From Magnolia sinica (lineage: Eukaryota > Streptophyta > Magnoliopsida > Magnoliales > Magnoliaceae): a stretch of DNA of 64,000 nt. The DNA lies in contig NC_080582.1 of assembly GCF_029962835.1 (NCBI RefSeq), forward strand, positions 74,768,177 to 74,832,176, in the 5' to 3' direction. Every line of letters begins with the position of its first letter. Position 1 is the first letter of the stretch. Below are positions 1-12,369 of the stretch, one piece after another. A program made the position numbers and the translations under genes. The notes under the pieces are model-generated. The model worked only from the letters and a program-made list of their open reading frames with translations, did not search any database and was not told the DNA's origin.

Positions 1-618
1 CAGATGTCTATTGGCATTTGGTGACAGAAAGAAGTTAGGATATATTAATTGCAATGTTAAGGAGAGCCTTCTATGGAAAAAGATGGTTATTCAATTTGCA
101 TGTCTGAGAACTAAATTGTCATGTCATGGCTTCTTCGCTCAGTGAAGCCTCAAATCAATGGTGGGCTCAAGTTCCTTCGTACAACTAAAGAAGTGTGTAT
201 TATAGATTGCTCAAAATTATTGTCTGCATAGGAATATTGCCTGTCAAGACATTGGAAACCATCTCTTGGGGATAAATTCCTAGTAAAGTGCTAGACAACT
301 GTGTGTGATAAGTTGGAGAAGTTATATACTGCAACACTTTGTATTGTCTGAAGAGGGAAGGATGAGGTTTGAATTGTGCGCCGAACTAAATGCTGAGTAT
401 GAGTTGATTCATGTTCAGATCTTAGGGAGATATTTCTTCTACCCTTGGGTGATGTATTATGTATATGCTGTTTTGCACGATGAGGCTCCACATGCAGTTA
501 TGCATCCTTACTGTGGATGATCATGATGTCCATTCTAGATTTTTTTAAAAATTCCAATAGATCTTAAGCATGCCTTTTTGTTTTGATTCTCTATGACCTT
601 CCGTACCATTGCATGCAG

Positions 619-3600
619 GTAGTTGATCTGGCAACACTAACGGGTGCATGCGTAGTTGCCCTTGGGCCCACTGTTGCAGGTATGTATATCTTAGGATCAT
701 GGATTTCTTCTACATCTTCAGGATTGTTGTTATCCTTCCAGGTTTGCAGTACGTAGTGCACTTTGTCGCTGCCTGAAATGTTTTTCTAATTTTTCTCTGC
801 TGAAGTTTCTACAATAAAATAATGACAAAAAAGGAAATCTTCTTTTTGATGGACCTTTTCCAAGTAATCCTTCACGGTTTGTCATTATTGAAAATCCATG
901 GTTGTGGTGATTCTATGACCTTAAAGCCGGCGGCAGTCAGATTTTTATTCTTCCTGATTTTACTGTCTTAAAATTTTCCTGTTCCCCCCCCCCCCCCCCC
1001 TTTTTTTTTTTCTCATTTCCACAGTATTTTAAACTAGTCCTTTGGTCAGTTCTTATTATTCAATTGGGCTGATTTTCAATAAATGGAAATTGTTTGCTTC
1101 TACGTTGGATAAAGTGTATTCAACTTTTCAGGCTCACCCATTTCCAGTTCCACATGTTTGTACCATGGTGTTCAGCCTCTTAACAACAAACCCGAATAGA
1201 CAATGCATAATGCTCTCAACTGACCAGGCCAAGTTCTATCCAAGCCCGACTTGCAAAGTAAAACTTAGGCCTGAGCCCAACCTACGATGAGTATGCACAC
1301 CTTGAGCTTGAGTCCAGCCTCCCATTTTTGTGCAAGGTCTGGTTTGTTCACTAAGTCTGCCTGGTGTTGTTTTATGCAATCTTGGACCGCATATGCTGTT
1401 TTTGGACCATTGGAGCTTATGCGATCACATAACCTCCCAACGGTCAGATTTCTAACTGTTGGGGCCCTTTTTCATTCCATTTCTCTCCCTTTTTAACCTC
1501 AGGTTTTCTTTACTCTAATGCTCTTACTCTCTCACTCTAATATACAATCTCTCATTTTGTCTCTTGATCTGTCTCATAAACTCTTAATCTCATTCAAGAA
1601 TCAATTCAAGACTCCTTTCTCTCTTTCAAGTTTCAAGAATTAAGAGTTCAAGACTCTCCCTCTCTCTCTCATTTTTTTTTTCCTTAACTCTCTTAGTCTC
1701 TCCTTATTCTCTTACTCTCTCGTACTCTTTGATCTTCTCTCATAAGTACTTGTTACCAATGTTCGAAATATCGATATCACGCAATGTATTGCACCCTTGG
1801 GATACAGATACATATCGGTTATCGCATGGGGCACATCGTTTGTATCGCGTAATTTATCGCACCTTTTGGAAAACATGGGAAAAAATTGGGAAAATGGTTG
1901 AATTTTTCAATGAAACTTCAGGGATTATTAAAAAAGACCTTAATACACACTTTTAAATCATATAATCGCAAGAAAGAAGTGCACATCATAGGTTTCCTTT
2001 GTATAGGGTCATAAACTATGCGTTGTCCGATTGAACTAAGACCACTATATTCAAATATGATGTAAAACATTTATAAATGTATTAAGACATGTATGAAAAT
2101 ACAACCAATTGATAAGGTCATATAAATATGGATGAAAGACAAACAAATATCACCTTGATGTAAAACTTTTGTGGCCCACAAAAGGTTTTTAATGGTCATT
2201 AACTACTCTTTCATGTAGTGCGGTCCACCTGACACTTTTATGTTATTCATTTTTGGACCATGGTCTAAAATAAGTTGAAAAAGCATATGAATGGCTTGAA
2301 TATACAATTCATACATCAAGGTGGCCCACTCAATCAAGGGTCCCGCCCACATTGCTGGTTCAAAGGTCTCACCCAAGTTGGGCTTTATTACGCAAGAGAT
2401 AGACAGACCTAACCTATCAGAGACTGTATGGGGCCCGCTATATTGTATATGTTTTATCCACGTCATCCATACATTTTGACAGGTCATTTTAAGGCATGAT
2501 CCTAAAATAGAGGTAGATTTAAGGCTTAAGTGGACCACACCACATTAAATATTGGTGATTGAGTTATTTGTTGTCCAATCTGTTCGAAATGTTTTAGGGC
2601 ACATCTTGATGTTTATTTGGCTCCAACCCGTTCATAAGGTCATATAGACCTAAATGAAGGTAAAAAATAAATATCGGCTTGATCCAAAACTTGTCCCTAC
2701 CGAAAAGTTATCAATTGTAAGCGTTCAATCTCCACTTAAGCCTTAAAAAAGTCCCATCTTTTATGATTGATGCCTTAAAATGATCTTCTAGATTGAATGG
2801 ATAGATTGGATAAAACATATACATCAAGTGGACACCGCAACCAGCAAGTTCGCAGTTGTAAAGGGGAGAAGTAGATTGGCGGGTGTAGCAGACACCATTG
2901 ACTTGCTTGGTGTGTTAACGTTACCAAGTTCTGTGGGTCCCATCATGAGGTATGTGTTCTATCCAAACCATCTGTCCATTAGGTGAGCTTGTCATAAGTC
3001 TTGAGCTTAAAAATAAGACAGATCGAATGATCAAGTGGACCATACTATAAAAAGCAGTGGGGGATTGAACGTCTACCATTGATACCCTTTTACGGGTCAC
3101 AAAAGGTTTGGATCAACATGATATTTGTTTTTCCTCTTCATCCAGGTCTGTGTGACCTTATTAACAGATTGGATGGAAAATAAACGTTATGATGGGCCCT
3201 ACAAATGTTTTTACGGTGAGAATAATTGTCCCCACTTCTGTTTGTGGTGTGGTCCACTTGAGCTTTGGGTATGACTCATTTTTGGGCTGATGCTCTAAAA
3301 TGATCTTGGAAAATGGATGAACGGTGTGGATATAATAAATACATCATTTTGGGGGTCATGTTATATTGATCTCCTTTGGAACATACAACTTGGGGATGAG
3401 GAGCATTAGCGCGAAGGACATGTGCCACGCCAGTTGAGTAGCCATTGGCTACTAAAGCGATGTCACCAAGTTCTGTGGGCCCACCATAATGTATGTATTA
3501 TATCCACACGGTCCATCATTTTGGAGAGATTATTTTAGGGCATTAGTCGAAGAATGAGGCAGATCCAAAAGAATGAGGCAGATCCAAAGCTTGAGTGGAC

Positions 3601-6600
3601 CCACCACAGAAAACAATGGGGCTTGAACACCCACCATTAAAAAACTTCTTGAAGGCCACAGAAGTTTCCGATCAAGCTGATATTTATGTTTTCCCTTCGT
3701 TCATGTCCGTGTTAACTTATTAACCGGTTGGATCACAAAAAAATCTCATAATGGCCCTAGGAAGGTTTCAATGGTGGACATCACTGTCTCTACTGTTTTA
3801 TGTGGTGGGGTCCACTCGAGATTTTTGATTGCCTCGTTTTTTGTCTCATTCCCTAAAATGATCACTCCAAAATGATGGACGGTGTGGATACAACACATAC
3901 ATCATGGTGGGGCCCACAAAACTTGACGATGTCACTTTATTTGCGCCACTCTACCTATTAGTAGCTAATCCGCACCCATTTTAGAAACAGAGACTGGAAC
4001 CCTAAAATCTCTCAAAAATCCCCAAACTCCCTCGTTCAAACCCAAATCTATAGGTTTTTTTGATAGATTTCTTGCCGAAACCTCGTGCGCAATTTGAATC
4101 TTTCTTCTATTTGAAGCAAAAAGGTAAGACATCGAGATTGTTGAATTCAAAGCTCTTTCCTGTTTCTTCTTCCTTTTCTTTTTCAATTTTTTTCTAGCAA
4201 TTATGCAAGCCAAAAGGAATAAATCTACAGATAATATCTTTGATATCGCAAAAAATGGTGTGATACGTGCAATATATCGCACGATACATAGAAATCTGTT
4301 TTTTTTTTTTTTTTCTAAATTTCTGAGGGATTTTCGGCTGATATCGTGTCGCTGGCCAGCGATAACGATAATATCAGCCGATAGTATCGATATTGCGAAC
4401 ACTGCTTGTTACTTTGTATATGTATCATTTGAGTACTTATTACTTTTTTACCTAATTTGTTGTAGTCTAATAGATGTAATGTAATAAATAAAACAAAATA
4501 TGAAAATTTAATGAAATGGGTAAAAAACTATTCCAAATAGTAAATTTACACATTTTTTTCATAAATTTTTGTTTGTTATTTTCTTTTATTTTTTGATATT
4601 TTGATATTTTCCAACAAGAGGAGGAAGAAGAAGAAGTTTAGGGGTATGTGTGGCCACATATGTGATTATGTGATCGCATATGTGCACAGCCACCCCAGAT
4701 CACTTAGGATGGCTTATGCGGGTGTGCTCCATCATGCATGATATATCACAAAAATACCCTTGAAAATTGAAATCCTAAATGGGTCGGGGGGATTTGGCTC
4801 AGGCTGGGCTAGTGAATTCTTAAACCAAGTTCATCCTAGTTATCAAACAGGCTTAAATTTTAGGCCTGACCCAGTCTTTGGACCTAGTATTCCAGCCCAA
4901 AACCCAGACTGAAGCTTGGCATAAAGTGGGCCATGACCAACACGCCGATGGGCCAAGCCTGCCCATGGACAGCCCCAATTATGCATAAGAGCAAATTAGG
5001 CCCATAATCTACAGAAAATGATCACTAGACCAAAATTTGCTAAGATGATCAATGGAGTCTAATCTTATTAACTTGAATGTCTTGTCACTTTGACCACATT
5101 AGTCAGGCCTATTATTTCTTTCAAGGTAATTGTGCTTTTAGTTTTTTGGCCGAGTTAGTTCTATCAATTGCATCTGACTAAGTCTAGCTATATACACTTT
5201 GGCATGTGATCTCCTAGTCTTTCTACCATTTCCATCTCAAAATCATGGTGAAAACTGGCATGAGGCTTGTTCTATCTGAATTGATTCCAATTTATGAACT
5301 ATGGTCCACATGAATTCTTCATACCTTACCAGTTATCACAGTGCAAATTTTGTATGTCAAACCCAAGTACCCCACCTATGATAGGATGGAAAGTTGGATA
5401 GGAGGGGTCCACCATGGGTTGCACATGATCCCAATATTGTCCTAATTAGATGATCAAAAACATTCAAATAAGTGCCTGGGAAATGGACGGTAAGGCTAGT
5501 TTCACTCTTACCATCCATGTCATATGCCTTAATTCTATGGTTAGGGTTATCCAATAATGGCCACGTTTTTGGGTCATATTAATGTGGTTTCCTTCCATAA
5601 AAGCCTTTGTTGATCGTAAGTGGGGCCCACATGAGCCTTGGATAGGAATTCTCACCACAAGAAGGTATGGCCCGTGTGGTAAATCCATCCAAGACAAAGA
5701 GCTTCCAATTTGTAACGGAAAAACGTGTGGTGTTTTCATGTGATATGTAACTGCAATGTTCGTCAGTATTGTTACATGTATTGCTAATTGCCGATACCCA
5801 CGAAAATATCCTTGACTAAGGGAAACAAGGGGAAATGGTGGAATTCTTCAATGAAACTTCAGGAGATGCTAAAATACACATATTTGCATATTTAGGAATC
5901 AAATGATTGCAAAAAAGACATATATATGATAAGTTTCCATTTAATGGGGGCTTAAAAGCAGGTGTTGTCGTCCAACCATCCATCCATGCATATGTACATG
6001 TCTAATCATCCAACCATCCATGCATGCATGCATACATATATACATGTCTAACCATCCAACCAACCATCTATCCGATCCAACCATCCAACCATCCATGCAC
6101 ATGTCCTTGCATACATACATGTTTAACCTGTTGTATTTGTGTTTTAAGATAAAAGTTTTTAAATATTTTCTTTTCCCTCCAAAATTTGAAAATTAAGTTG
6201 CTTTTGTGTTGTGGGTAGATTTGTCCAAGAAAATTTTCCAGCTTATTAGAAGGGCTTTTTACCTTGGGGCTTGAACCCCTTTTAGGGGGCATGTGAATTT
6301 GGTCCTGTCGGGGGGCTATACCATTAACTAATCTTTACCATAGACCACACATGTGCACGTGCCAAGCCGAGCCGAGTCCGAGTGCGTATGCGCCGCAACA
6401 CGACTGGAGGGGCCGTGGCTGGGGCCACGAGTGCGGGTGTACTCTCATATGTGTGTGTGCGCGCGCACGCGCATGCGTGTGCATGTGTGTTCTTGTGGGA
6501 CTTTATTTTTGTGTGAGGTGAGTGCACTGTTGGGACTGAGGATGATTGCTCTAGAAACCTGTTGTACTTGGGATGTTGTTCAATGAGAGTAGATTCGATT

Positions 6601-9600
6601 TTAACCCAAGTAACTCGCATCACCCCTCGACTCAACTCTATAAGTTTCCTATGTCATTTTCTTTATTTTCTTTTTGGTTTTCCGTTTCATAGTCTATTTG
6701 ATTTCAACCATATAATCCAACATAACTATCCATCCATGCATATATACATGTCTACCATCCAACCATCCATTCATGCACACATGCATGCATGTCTAACCAT
6801 CCAACCATGCATGCATACATACATGATTCATCCATCCATGCATGCATACACACACACACACATGCATTTCATTATATACAACCATCCATTAAAAAAATGA
6901 AATGGAATTTTTAAAAATATACAGATTTTTTGAGTAGTTTTTTTTTATAGAAAATATGATTTTTCACCAATAAATGCAACCCGTTGATCATAAAATGGAC
7001 CATACATGAATGACTCACGCACTATTTGAAGGGGTTGGGTTTATATGAGTTTAGGTTTCGGCTGGGGAGTGGGTACAGGTTGAAGGGTAGGCTTAGGGGA
7101 TGATGGCGAGGTTCCTTGTGCAGGTGACTCTTAGGGTCGTAGTGGCACTTGCATGCTTTCCTTGTCCATTGAAATTCTTAAAACTTTTCTATAAAAACTT
7201 CATTCTTAGAGTTATTTATGAGAGAAACGAATTCATAAATAAGAAAATGTCAAAAGAAAATAGGAATTTTTTAAAAAAAGATTGAAATTAATTATTTTAA
7301 TTAAACAAATATATTTTTTTGAAAATAAAATAATAATTTAAAAATAAAAATAAAAATCAAGAGCTCAACATCAATCAATAGATCAACCCCTCATCATTAC
7401 ATTAAAAATTGGGGCCCCAATTACATATTTTTGGCAAGAAAATGGAGAAAAAAATCGGATTTACCCTAATTTCCCAAAATTTCCCCATTTTGATCCTAAA
7501 ATCTCTTGATTTTTCAGCCAAATCCATGCAAAATAAACCCAATTTTATTTTTTTCTTATTTATTTATTTTTATTTTTATTTTTACAACATTCATACCTTG
7601 GAAAGTTTCGGCCCTAGGCTCTTTCAATCTTAGATTTGTAAGGTGTTTACACACCTCTCCCACAGAATCCCCCCATGTATTGACACTATCAGCAATGTTA
7701 TTGTTGATGTAGGGAACCTTAATAAAGGAAAGGTGGTAGTATCAAAATGTGTGTCAATATCAGCGATAACCGGACATAATGAACTTCATGGATGTTTTGG
7801 TATTGTCAACTCGGTGATACCGATATTATTGATAATATCATCGATAATCTGAACACTAAGACCAAGTTGTGTTCATGAAGCTCTCCATATCCATTCACGT
7901 GGCGCGCATGCAGGGGATCTGGCCTTCTAGTCTATTGGGCTCAATTGTGGACTGGCATACCTAAAATTCACGCTAGTTGGACAATGCTAGTCACCAATTG
8001 GAGGACATTTGACAATTGCAAATAGATAGATGAAAGTCCAACCAATGGTTGACATTCAACGGGCCAAAGCCTGCCAAAGCCCACAAATTGGTGGCCACAA
8101 TCATCTGATACCTGTGATTTTTTGGATATGTCCATCACGGTGAGACCCATGGATTAGTGGTATGGATTTGCACATGTTACACATTTACAGAGATAATGAG
8201 TGTTTGATAACCAACAACCAACTTTGTATGCGTTTAGCATCTCTCTGTAGATGAGGTACTACACAGTACCTCAGCTGAAGGATGATGATTTCAGCTTGCC
8301 AGTGTTTTTGGTTTTGTACAAGGTGCCCATGGTTTAGTGATTTAAAGTGTTGATAGGATGGGCCCTATCATGGATTCCTCACATACCAAAAGAACTCCAA
8401 TATTGGAAATCAAATGCATAATCTATGTTTATTCTTTTGCGATGAATGCGGACCGTTGTCATATTTTCTTCCTAATTGTGCGTTTTCTGGACCCCCAATC
8501 TAAGGGCTAGGATTTTTCCATCTGGGATTTTTTTTTTTTTTTTTGGCGAACGGGCCATTGACAAACTGAAAACCTGAGCAAACTGTACATATCATTCGGT
8601 CCAGCATCATATGATATCTCTTTAAAAATATCTTACTTACTCGCAATGCATTGAAGCTGACTTGTAGGACTGATTTTAACATTTCATGCTGATGAATCTC
8701 ATACAGGAGTCTTCACACCCAGTGATGAGCTAGAAAAGGAGCTTCGTACAGCTTCAGAGGTCACTGGTGAGAAGTTTTGGAGGCTGCCATTAGAGGAAAG
8801 CTATTGGGAGTCTATGAAATCAGGCGTGGCAGACATGGTCAACACTGGACCACGCCAGGGCGGTGCTATCAATGCTGCACTTTTCTTGAAACAGGTCTGA
8901 CTTGTTTCTCCTTTCCTGCTCTTTGTTTTACCTCTTCTAAATGTGGCGGGAAGTTTGCTGGGCTCATGAAGACTTGTGGTGATGACTAGGGGCGGGGTAT
9001 GGCATCATGTCTAATGGATTTACATGTCAGCGTGTGGCCCATTCTCTTCTTGGTCATCAGTTCAGCCCACCAATCTAAACCAGGAGTATTGAGTGATGTT
9101 CGATGGTTAGCAGGAATGAGGAATTATAGGCATAATCCTCAGCAACTGGTGGTTTGCTTTGGTGATTGATTACATACATGCGGGGAGCATGGCTTGAAAC
9201 ATTAATCTGATAGGTCCTGGATGGAGAACACTGCTCTCAGATTCCAATCCTAACCCTTTGATGTTTGCTCATTTTCTTATTCTTCAATTTTCCATTGAAC
9301 GAGGACAGGTGCCGCTTTTTCCTCCGTCGACCCTACTTTTGCAGGATTCTGTTTGATGGGTTATGATCTTCCAAACTGGGAGATATTTGGACCCATCAAA
9401 TAAACAGGTCTGGATCTCCACACCATGGGCCCCACATGTACAGAATCCTGAACCCCTCAGCAAATCATACAATTGGTGAGGTGCACGACTGTAATTCCTC
9501 AGAAGAAAGTATCCCAATTAAGTAATGAGCCACATTGGCAGATCCCACCTTGGGTGGTAGCGACTCAGTGAATTTCCCGGCAAATGAATTCGATGGTCCT

Positions 9601-9840
9601 TGATTTCGTTCTTCCGAGCTTTGCCCCAGTTGTCAGATGGTCTGATTGAAAACTTAGATTAGTGAGTAATGATGAAATGAAATGACGATGAATTCTCCAC
9701 TTATGCAGTTTGTTGATGAGAAGGTCCAGTGGCTTCATATCGACATGGCAGGCCCTGTTTGGAACGAGAAGAAGAAAGCTGCCACAGGATTTGGGGTCTC
9801 CACATTGGTGGAATGGGTTCTGAAAAACTCATCTGCTTAG
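619..9840 (+). CDS. LAP: Leucine aminopeptidase (peptidase M17), last three exons
   Basis: Three exons splice in frame: 619-679, 8707-8894 and 9709-9840 (stop TAG), all with AG/GT borders, giving the C-terminal 126 residues. M17 aminopeptidases are two-metal hexameric enzymes that remove N-terminal residues such as Leu. Visible family signatures are [14 protein letters not shown] in the first exon, [12 protein letters not shown] and ADMVNTG...[12 protein letters not shown] in the second, and [17 protein letters not shown] then [11 protein letters not shown] in the last. The NTDAEGR metal-binding and catalytic motif and the transit peptide lie upstream, outside the window; bases 1-618 look like intron. 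The 680-8706 intron is about 8 kb and carries two hAT-like elements. The reading frame is intact, so the gene looks functional. The organellar or cytosolic isoform cannot be told from this part. Confidence 0.95.
2390..2880. repeat. Quasi-palindromic GGCCCAC repeat, copy 1 (inside hAT A)
   Basis: The left half runs from GTATGGGGCCCGC and the right half ends ATACATCAAGTGGACACC; the two halves resemble each other's reverse complement. A right-arm fragment of another copy precedes it at about 2170-2330. This copy is diverged and its boundaries are approximate. Confidence 0.6.
2885..3420. repeat. Quasi-palindromic GGCCCAC repeat, copy 2 (inside hAT A)
   Basis: Begins with the ACCAAGTTCTGTGGGTCCCA arm after an AGATTGGCGGGTGTAG terminus. 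Central parts carry the family hallmark 'ggtctgtgtgaccttatt', and the right arm includes TGTGGTGTGGTCCACTTGAG. Its right end merges with the next copy. Confidence 0.65.
3440..3975. repeat. Quasi-palindromic GGCCCAC repeat, copy 3 (inside hAT A)
   Basis: Left arm ACCAAGTTCTGTGGGCCCAC pairs with right arm GGGGCCCACAAAACTTGACG. The outer edge reads GTAGCTAATCCGCACCC, the reverse complement of the GCGGATTAG terminus seen in other copies. A 15-18-bp segment near 3570 is duplicated in tandem. Confidence 0.7.
5965..6125. repeat. CCATCCATGCATGCATACAT minisatellite, block 1
   Basis: Irregular tandem units built from AACCATCCATGCATGCAT and ACATACATGTCT. A second block of the same units lies at 6718-6895. 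Confidence 0.7.
6440..6492. repeat. Alternating purine-pyrimidine tract (GT/GC)
   Basis: About 50 bases of nearly unbroken alternating TG, CG and CA steps, including GTGCGCGCGCACGCGCATGC. Such sequence is a classical Z-DNA-prone type; whether it forms here is unknown. Confidence 0.7.
6718..6895. repeat. CCATCCATGCATGCATACAT minisatellite, block 2
   Basis: The same irregular units as block 1, ending in a short (CA)n run near 6848-6862. Together the two blocks flank about 590 bp of unrelated sequence in hAT-like element B. Confidence 0.7.
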
Positions 9841-9937
9841 CTCTCGCTGAAATTCTCTGAAATCAGCATAGCATCAGGTTTTGTTATAGGTGATAAAAAG
9901 CTCAATTGGGTTTTTGCCAAATCCAATTGGGGCGTGA

Positions 9938-9943
9938 AATAAA
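9938..9943 (+). terminator. Likely poly(A) signal of the aminopeptidase gene
   Basis: An AATAAA lies about 100 bases after the TAG stop of the leucine aminopeptidase, in T-rich sequence with no further coding potential. The position suits a plant near-upstream element. The actual cleavage site is not visible from sequence. Confidence 0.45.
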
Positions 9944-10439
9944 AAAGATGGATGTGAGTGGGAGAAAAGCGCAGTTGGGTGTGTGTAATTATTTATATTA
10001 ACAATGCCATATGCTATTTATGATTTTGATCTCATAAATGCCATAAATGTTAGAATCAAATGACCTCTTCTTGGGGACTTTTGATTTTTATTGGTGAATG
10101 CTTGGAATGTATATGGATGCATCCTTCAAGGTATGTTTCACAACATACACCCAGATGCATACATGCCCATTTTATACCATAGAAATTTCGAAAGATCTGG
10201 ACCGTCTAATGTCATGTAAATGAAAAAGGGAATATCATGAGACTGGGAATTGCAATGGAAGAGTGGTCTTCCTGACTGTAGGGCGTCATTTGGGAAATGT
10301 TAATCAGCGTCTTAATCTCTATTTTTAACCGTTCAAAAAACGGGTTTGAGAAGCTTGATTAACAAGCCAATGTGAGGATTATCTGGTGTGGTACGGGTCG
10401 TGTGAAGACTAGCGCTGACGCTACTCGAGCTCCAAGTTG

Positions 10440-11010
10440 TACGAACGGTTCAAAGGAGATCAAAGTTACATGGGCCCCAAAATGATGTATTTATTATATC
10501 CACATCGTTCATCCGTTTGTCGAGATCATTTTGGAGCATGAGCCCAAAAATGAATCATATCCAAAGCTCAACTGGACCACACCAGAAATAGCAGCGGGGA
10601 TAATGATTTTCACCGTTAAAACATTCGTGAGGCCCACCATAACCTTTAATTTCCATCCAATCTGTTCATGAGGTTACGAAGACCTGGATGAAGAGGAAAA
10701 ACAAATATCATATCGATCCAAAACTTCTGTGACCGCCAAAAGGGTTTCAATGGTAGAAAGTTCAATCCCCCACTGCTTTTTGCAGTGTGGTCCAATGGTA
10801 GAAGTTCAATCCCTCACTGCTTTTTGCAGTGTGGTCTACTAGATCTTTAGATCTGTCCTATTTTTCGGCTCAAGCCTTATGACGAGCACGGCAAATGGAT
10901 GGACGGTTTGGATATAACAAATACCTCAGGATGAGATCCACAGAACTTGGTGACTACAACACACCAGCTAGATCGCTGGTGTGTGGTACACCAGCCAATC
11001 CGCTTCCAAA
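10440..11010. repeat. Quasi-palindromic GGCCCAC repeat, copy 4
   Basis: Both arms are present, from TGGGCCCCAAAATGATGTAT to CAGAACTTGGTGACTACAAC, with the outer edge ACCAGCCAATCCGCTTCC. An internal segment of about 45 bp (TTCAATCC...TTTTTGCAGTGTGGTC) is duplicated in tandem near 10765-10840. Lies between the aminopeptidase and subunit G genes. Confidence 0.75.
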
Positions 11011-11340
11011 TCATTTTAGGACATAAAGAGTTCAAGTAGGAGGGAGATCTGAAACTCTAAGTGGGCCACGCTACACGCAACATTGGAAATTGAACGGCCA
11101 TTATTGAAACATTCTTGGATTTCCTTACATACAGGTTGGATGGCGTATAAACCTCACGGTGGGCCCAGGAATGTTTGAAAGGTGGACGTTTTCACCCCCA
11201 CTATTTTCTATGGTGTGGTCAACTGTTGTTTTGGATCTTCCTCATGTTTTGGGATCATGTCACAAAATGAGGTGGAGAGACGGATGGATGGAGGGGATAT
11301 ACCACAAACATCACGGTGGGCCCCAGCAGCTGCTGATGTA
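11010..11340. repeat. Quasi-palindromic GGCCCAC repeat, copy 5 (partial)
   Basis: Diverged arms: AAGTGGGCCACGCTACACG on the left and TATGGTGTGGTCAACTGTT then CATCACGGTGGGCCCCAGC on the right. The left outer arm is missing, so it is a truncated copy abutting copy 4. Confidence 0.65.
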
Positions 11341-11382
11341 CCTCCTCCCTTGTGCACGTGCTAATGCACGTGACACGCTCCT

Positions 11383-11882
11383 GCGGATTAGGTACTACCC
11401 CGCCAGTTCGTAGCTCCCGACAGGCGGAGGCTCGGAGAGCCACTGAGAGGCGATCGAACCGTCCATCCATTTTTCAATATCATTTTAAATTATTCAACCA
11501 AAAATGGAGAATATCAAAGCCTCAAATCGATCACACCTACCTTTGAAAATTTCATGGGGACGACAGAAGTTTTGGATCAAGACGATATTTATTTTTTCAA
11601 TTCACTCAGGTGAATATGACCATATCAACAGGTTGGATGGAAAATAAAAAACACGGTGGACCCTAAGAAGGTTTCAATGGTGGTCGTCCTAAGCACCGCT
11701 GCTTCCTGTGGTGTGGTCCATTTGAGCATTGAATCTGCCTTATTTTTGGTCCAGAACTCTAAAATGATATTGAAAAATGGATGGACGGTTTGGATAAATT
11801 CATACATCACAGTGGCCCCTCAGTGGCCCTCAGAGCCTCCACCTGTTACGAGTTCCGAACAGGCGGGTAGTACCTAATCCGC
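11383..11882. repeat. Quasi-palindromic repeat, copy 6, next to the VHA-G promoter
   Basis: Terminal inverted repeats GCGGATTAGGTACTACCC match exactly at both ends (18 bp), and similarity continues through GGCGGAGGCTC-type sequence further in. The centre holds the family's CCAACCTGTTGATA-type loop region. Its right end sits nine bases before the putative TATA box of the subunit G gene. Confidence 0.8.
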
Positions 11883-11890
11883 GCCCAAAA

Positions 11891-11896
11891 TATAAA
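11891..11896 (+). promoter_or_regulatory. Probable TATA box of the V-ATPase subunit G gene
   Basis: TATAAA lies just downstream of a quasi-palindromic repeat (11383-11882) and is followed by C/T-rich sequence typical of a plant 5' UTR. A possible first non-coding exon runs from about 11,920 to 11,972, where a GTATAA donor follows. The acceptor would be 16218-16219, directly before the start-codon exon. This is inference from position and composition; no transcript evidence is available here. Confidence 0.4.
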
Positions 11897-12369
11897 CCAA
11901 TACATCGCATTCGACGCCGAAGCAGCTTCTGCTGTGATTCTCCCTCCGATTTACTCTTTCACCCGATTTCTGGTATAATCCTCCTCTAGATCTCGTTCTG
12001 AAACCCTAGAAATCGTTTTTTATTTTTTTGCCCTTTTCTCCAATCGCGTTCTTGATTTTTTAAGATTTGCAATCTGATTTCTTTAAGATCTGTTGGAATC
12101 CAACCTGGTACTTGCTTATTTTTTAATGAATTTGATGTTCTTTCGTTCGATACTGTTTTGATTTATTTTTTTTGGTGTGTGAATTTCTTATGATTATGAA
12201 AAGATCAAATGTTTGATCCTCCATATGATTATATAAGCCATTGTATCTTTGTGATTTGGGGGTCACTTTCTTAGCATGGATTTGGTGGTAATAGCAAAAG
12301 GTAGTTGTGTCTGGCATCATCACCGGTAACGTCAAGTATGAAAATGATGTGAATTTGACTTCAAGAATT

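Larger units (their letters stand above)
1757..4404. mobile_element. Non-autonomous hAT-like element A with perfect 8-bp TSD
   Basis: The terminal inverted repeats are CAATGTTCGAAATATCGAT and, reverse-complemented at the other end, CAGTGTTCGCAATATCGAT (17 of 19 match). The element is bounded by a perfect 8-bp target duplication cttgttac at 1749-1756 and 4405-4412. Eight-base duplications and CAGTG-type termini point to the hAT superfamily. Subterminal DNA is dense in TATCG/CGATA motifs. No transposase is present; the interior is largely filled with quasi-palindromic repeats. It lies in the large aminopeptidase intron. Confidence 0.85.
5754..7858. mobile_element. hAT-like element B, related to element A
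   Basis: The left end CAATGTTCG and the following GGGAAACAAGG...TTCAATGAAACTTCAGG stretch match element A. The right end ATATCATCGATAA...GAACACT matches the right end of the element at 31260-32001. No convincing 8-bp target duplication was found, so the limits are approximate. The interior holds two CATCCATGCATG minisatellites and a GC-rich segment. It lies in the aminopeptidase intron. Confidence 0.6.

Noticed and set aside
3965-4402. 145-codon minus-strand open frame
   Set aside because: It is the terminal region of hAT-like element A; lysine runs come from a T tract, not a protein family.
5754-7858. 8-bp target duplication for hAT-like element B
   Set aside because: The flanking 8-mers (tgtaactg and agaccaag) do not match under any boundary I tried, so no duplication is claimed.
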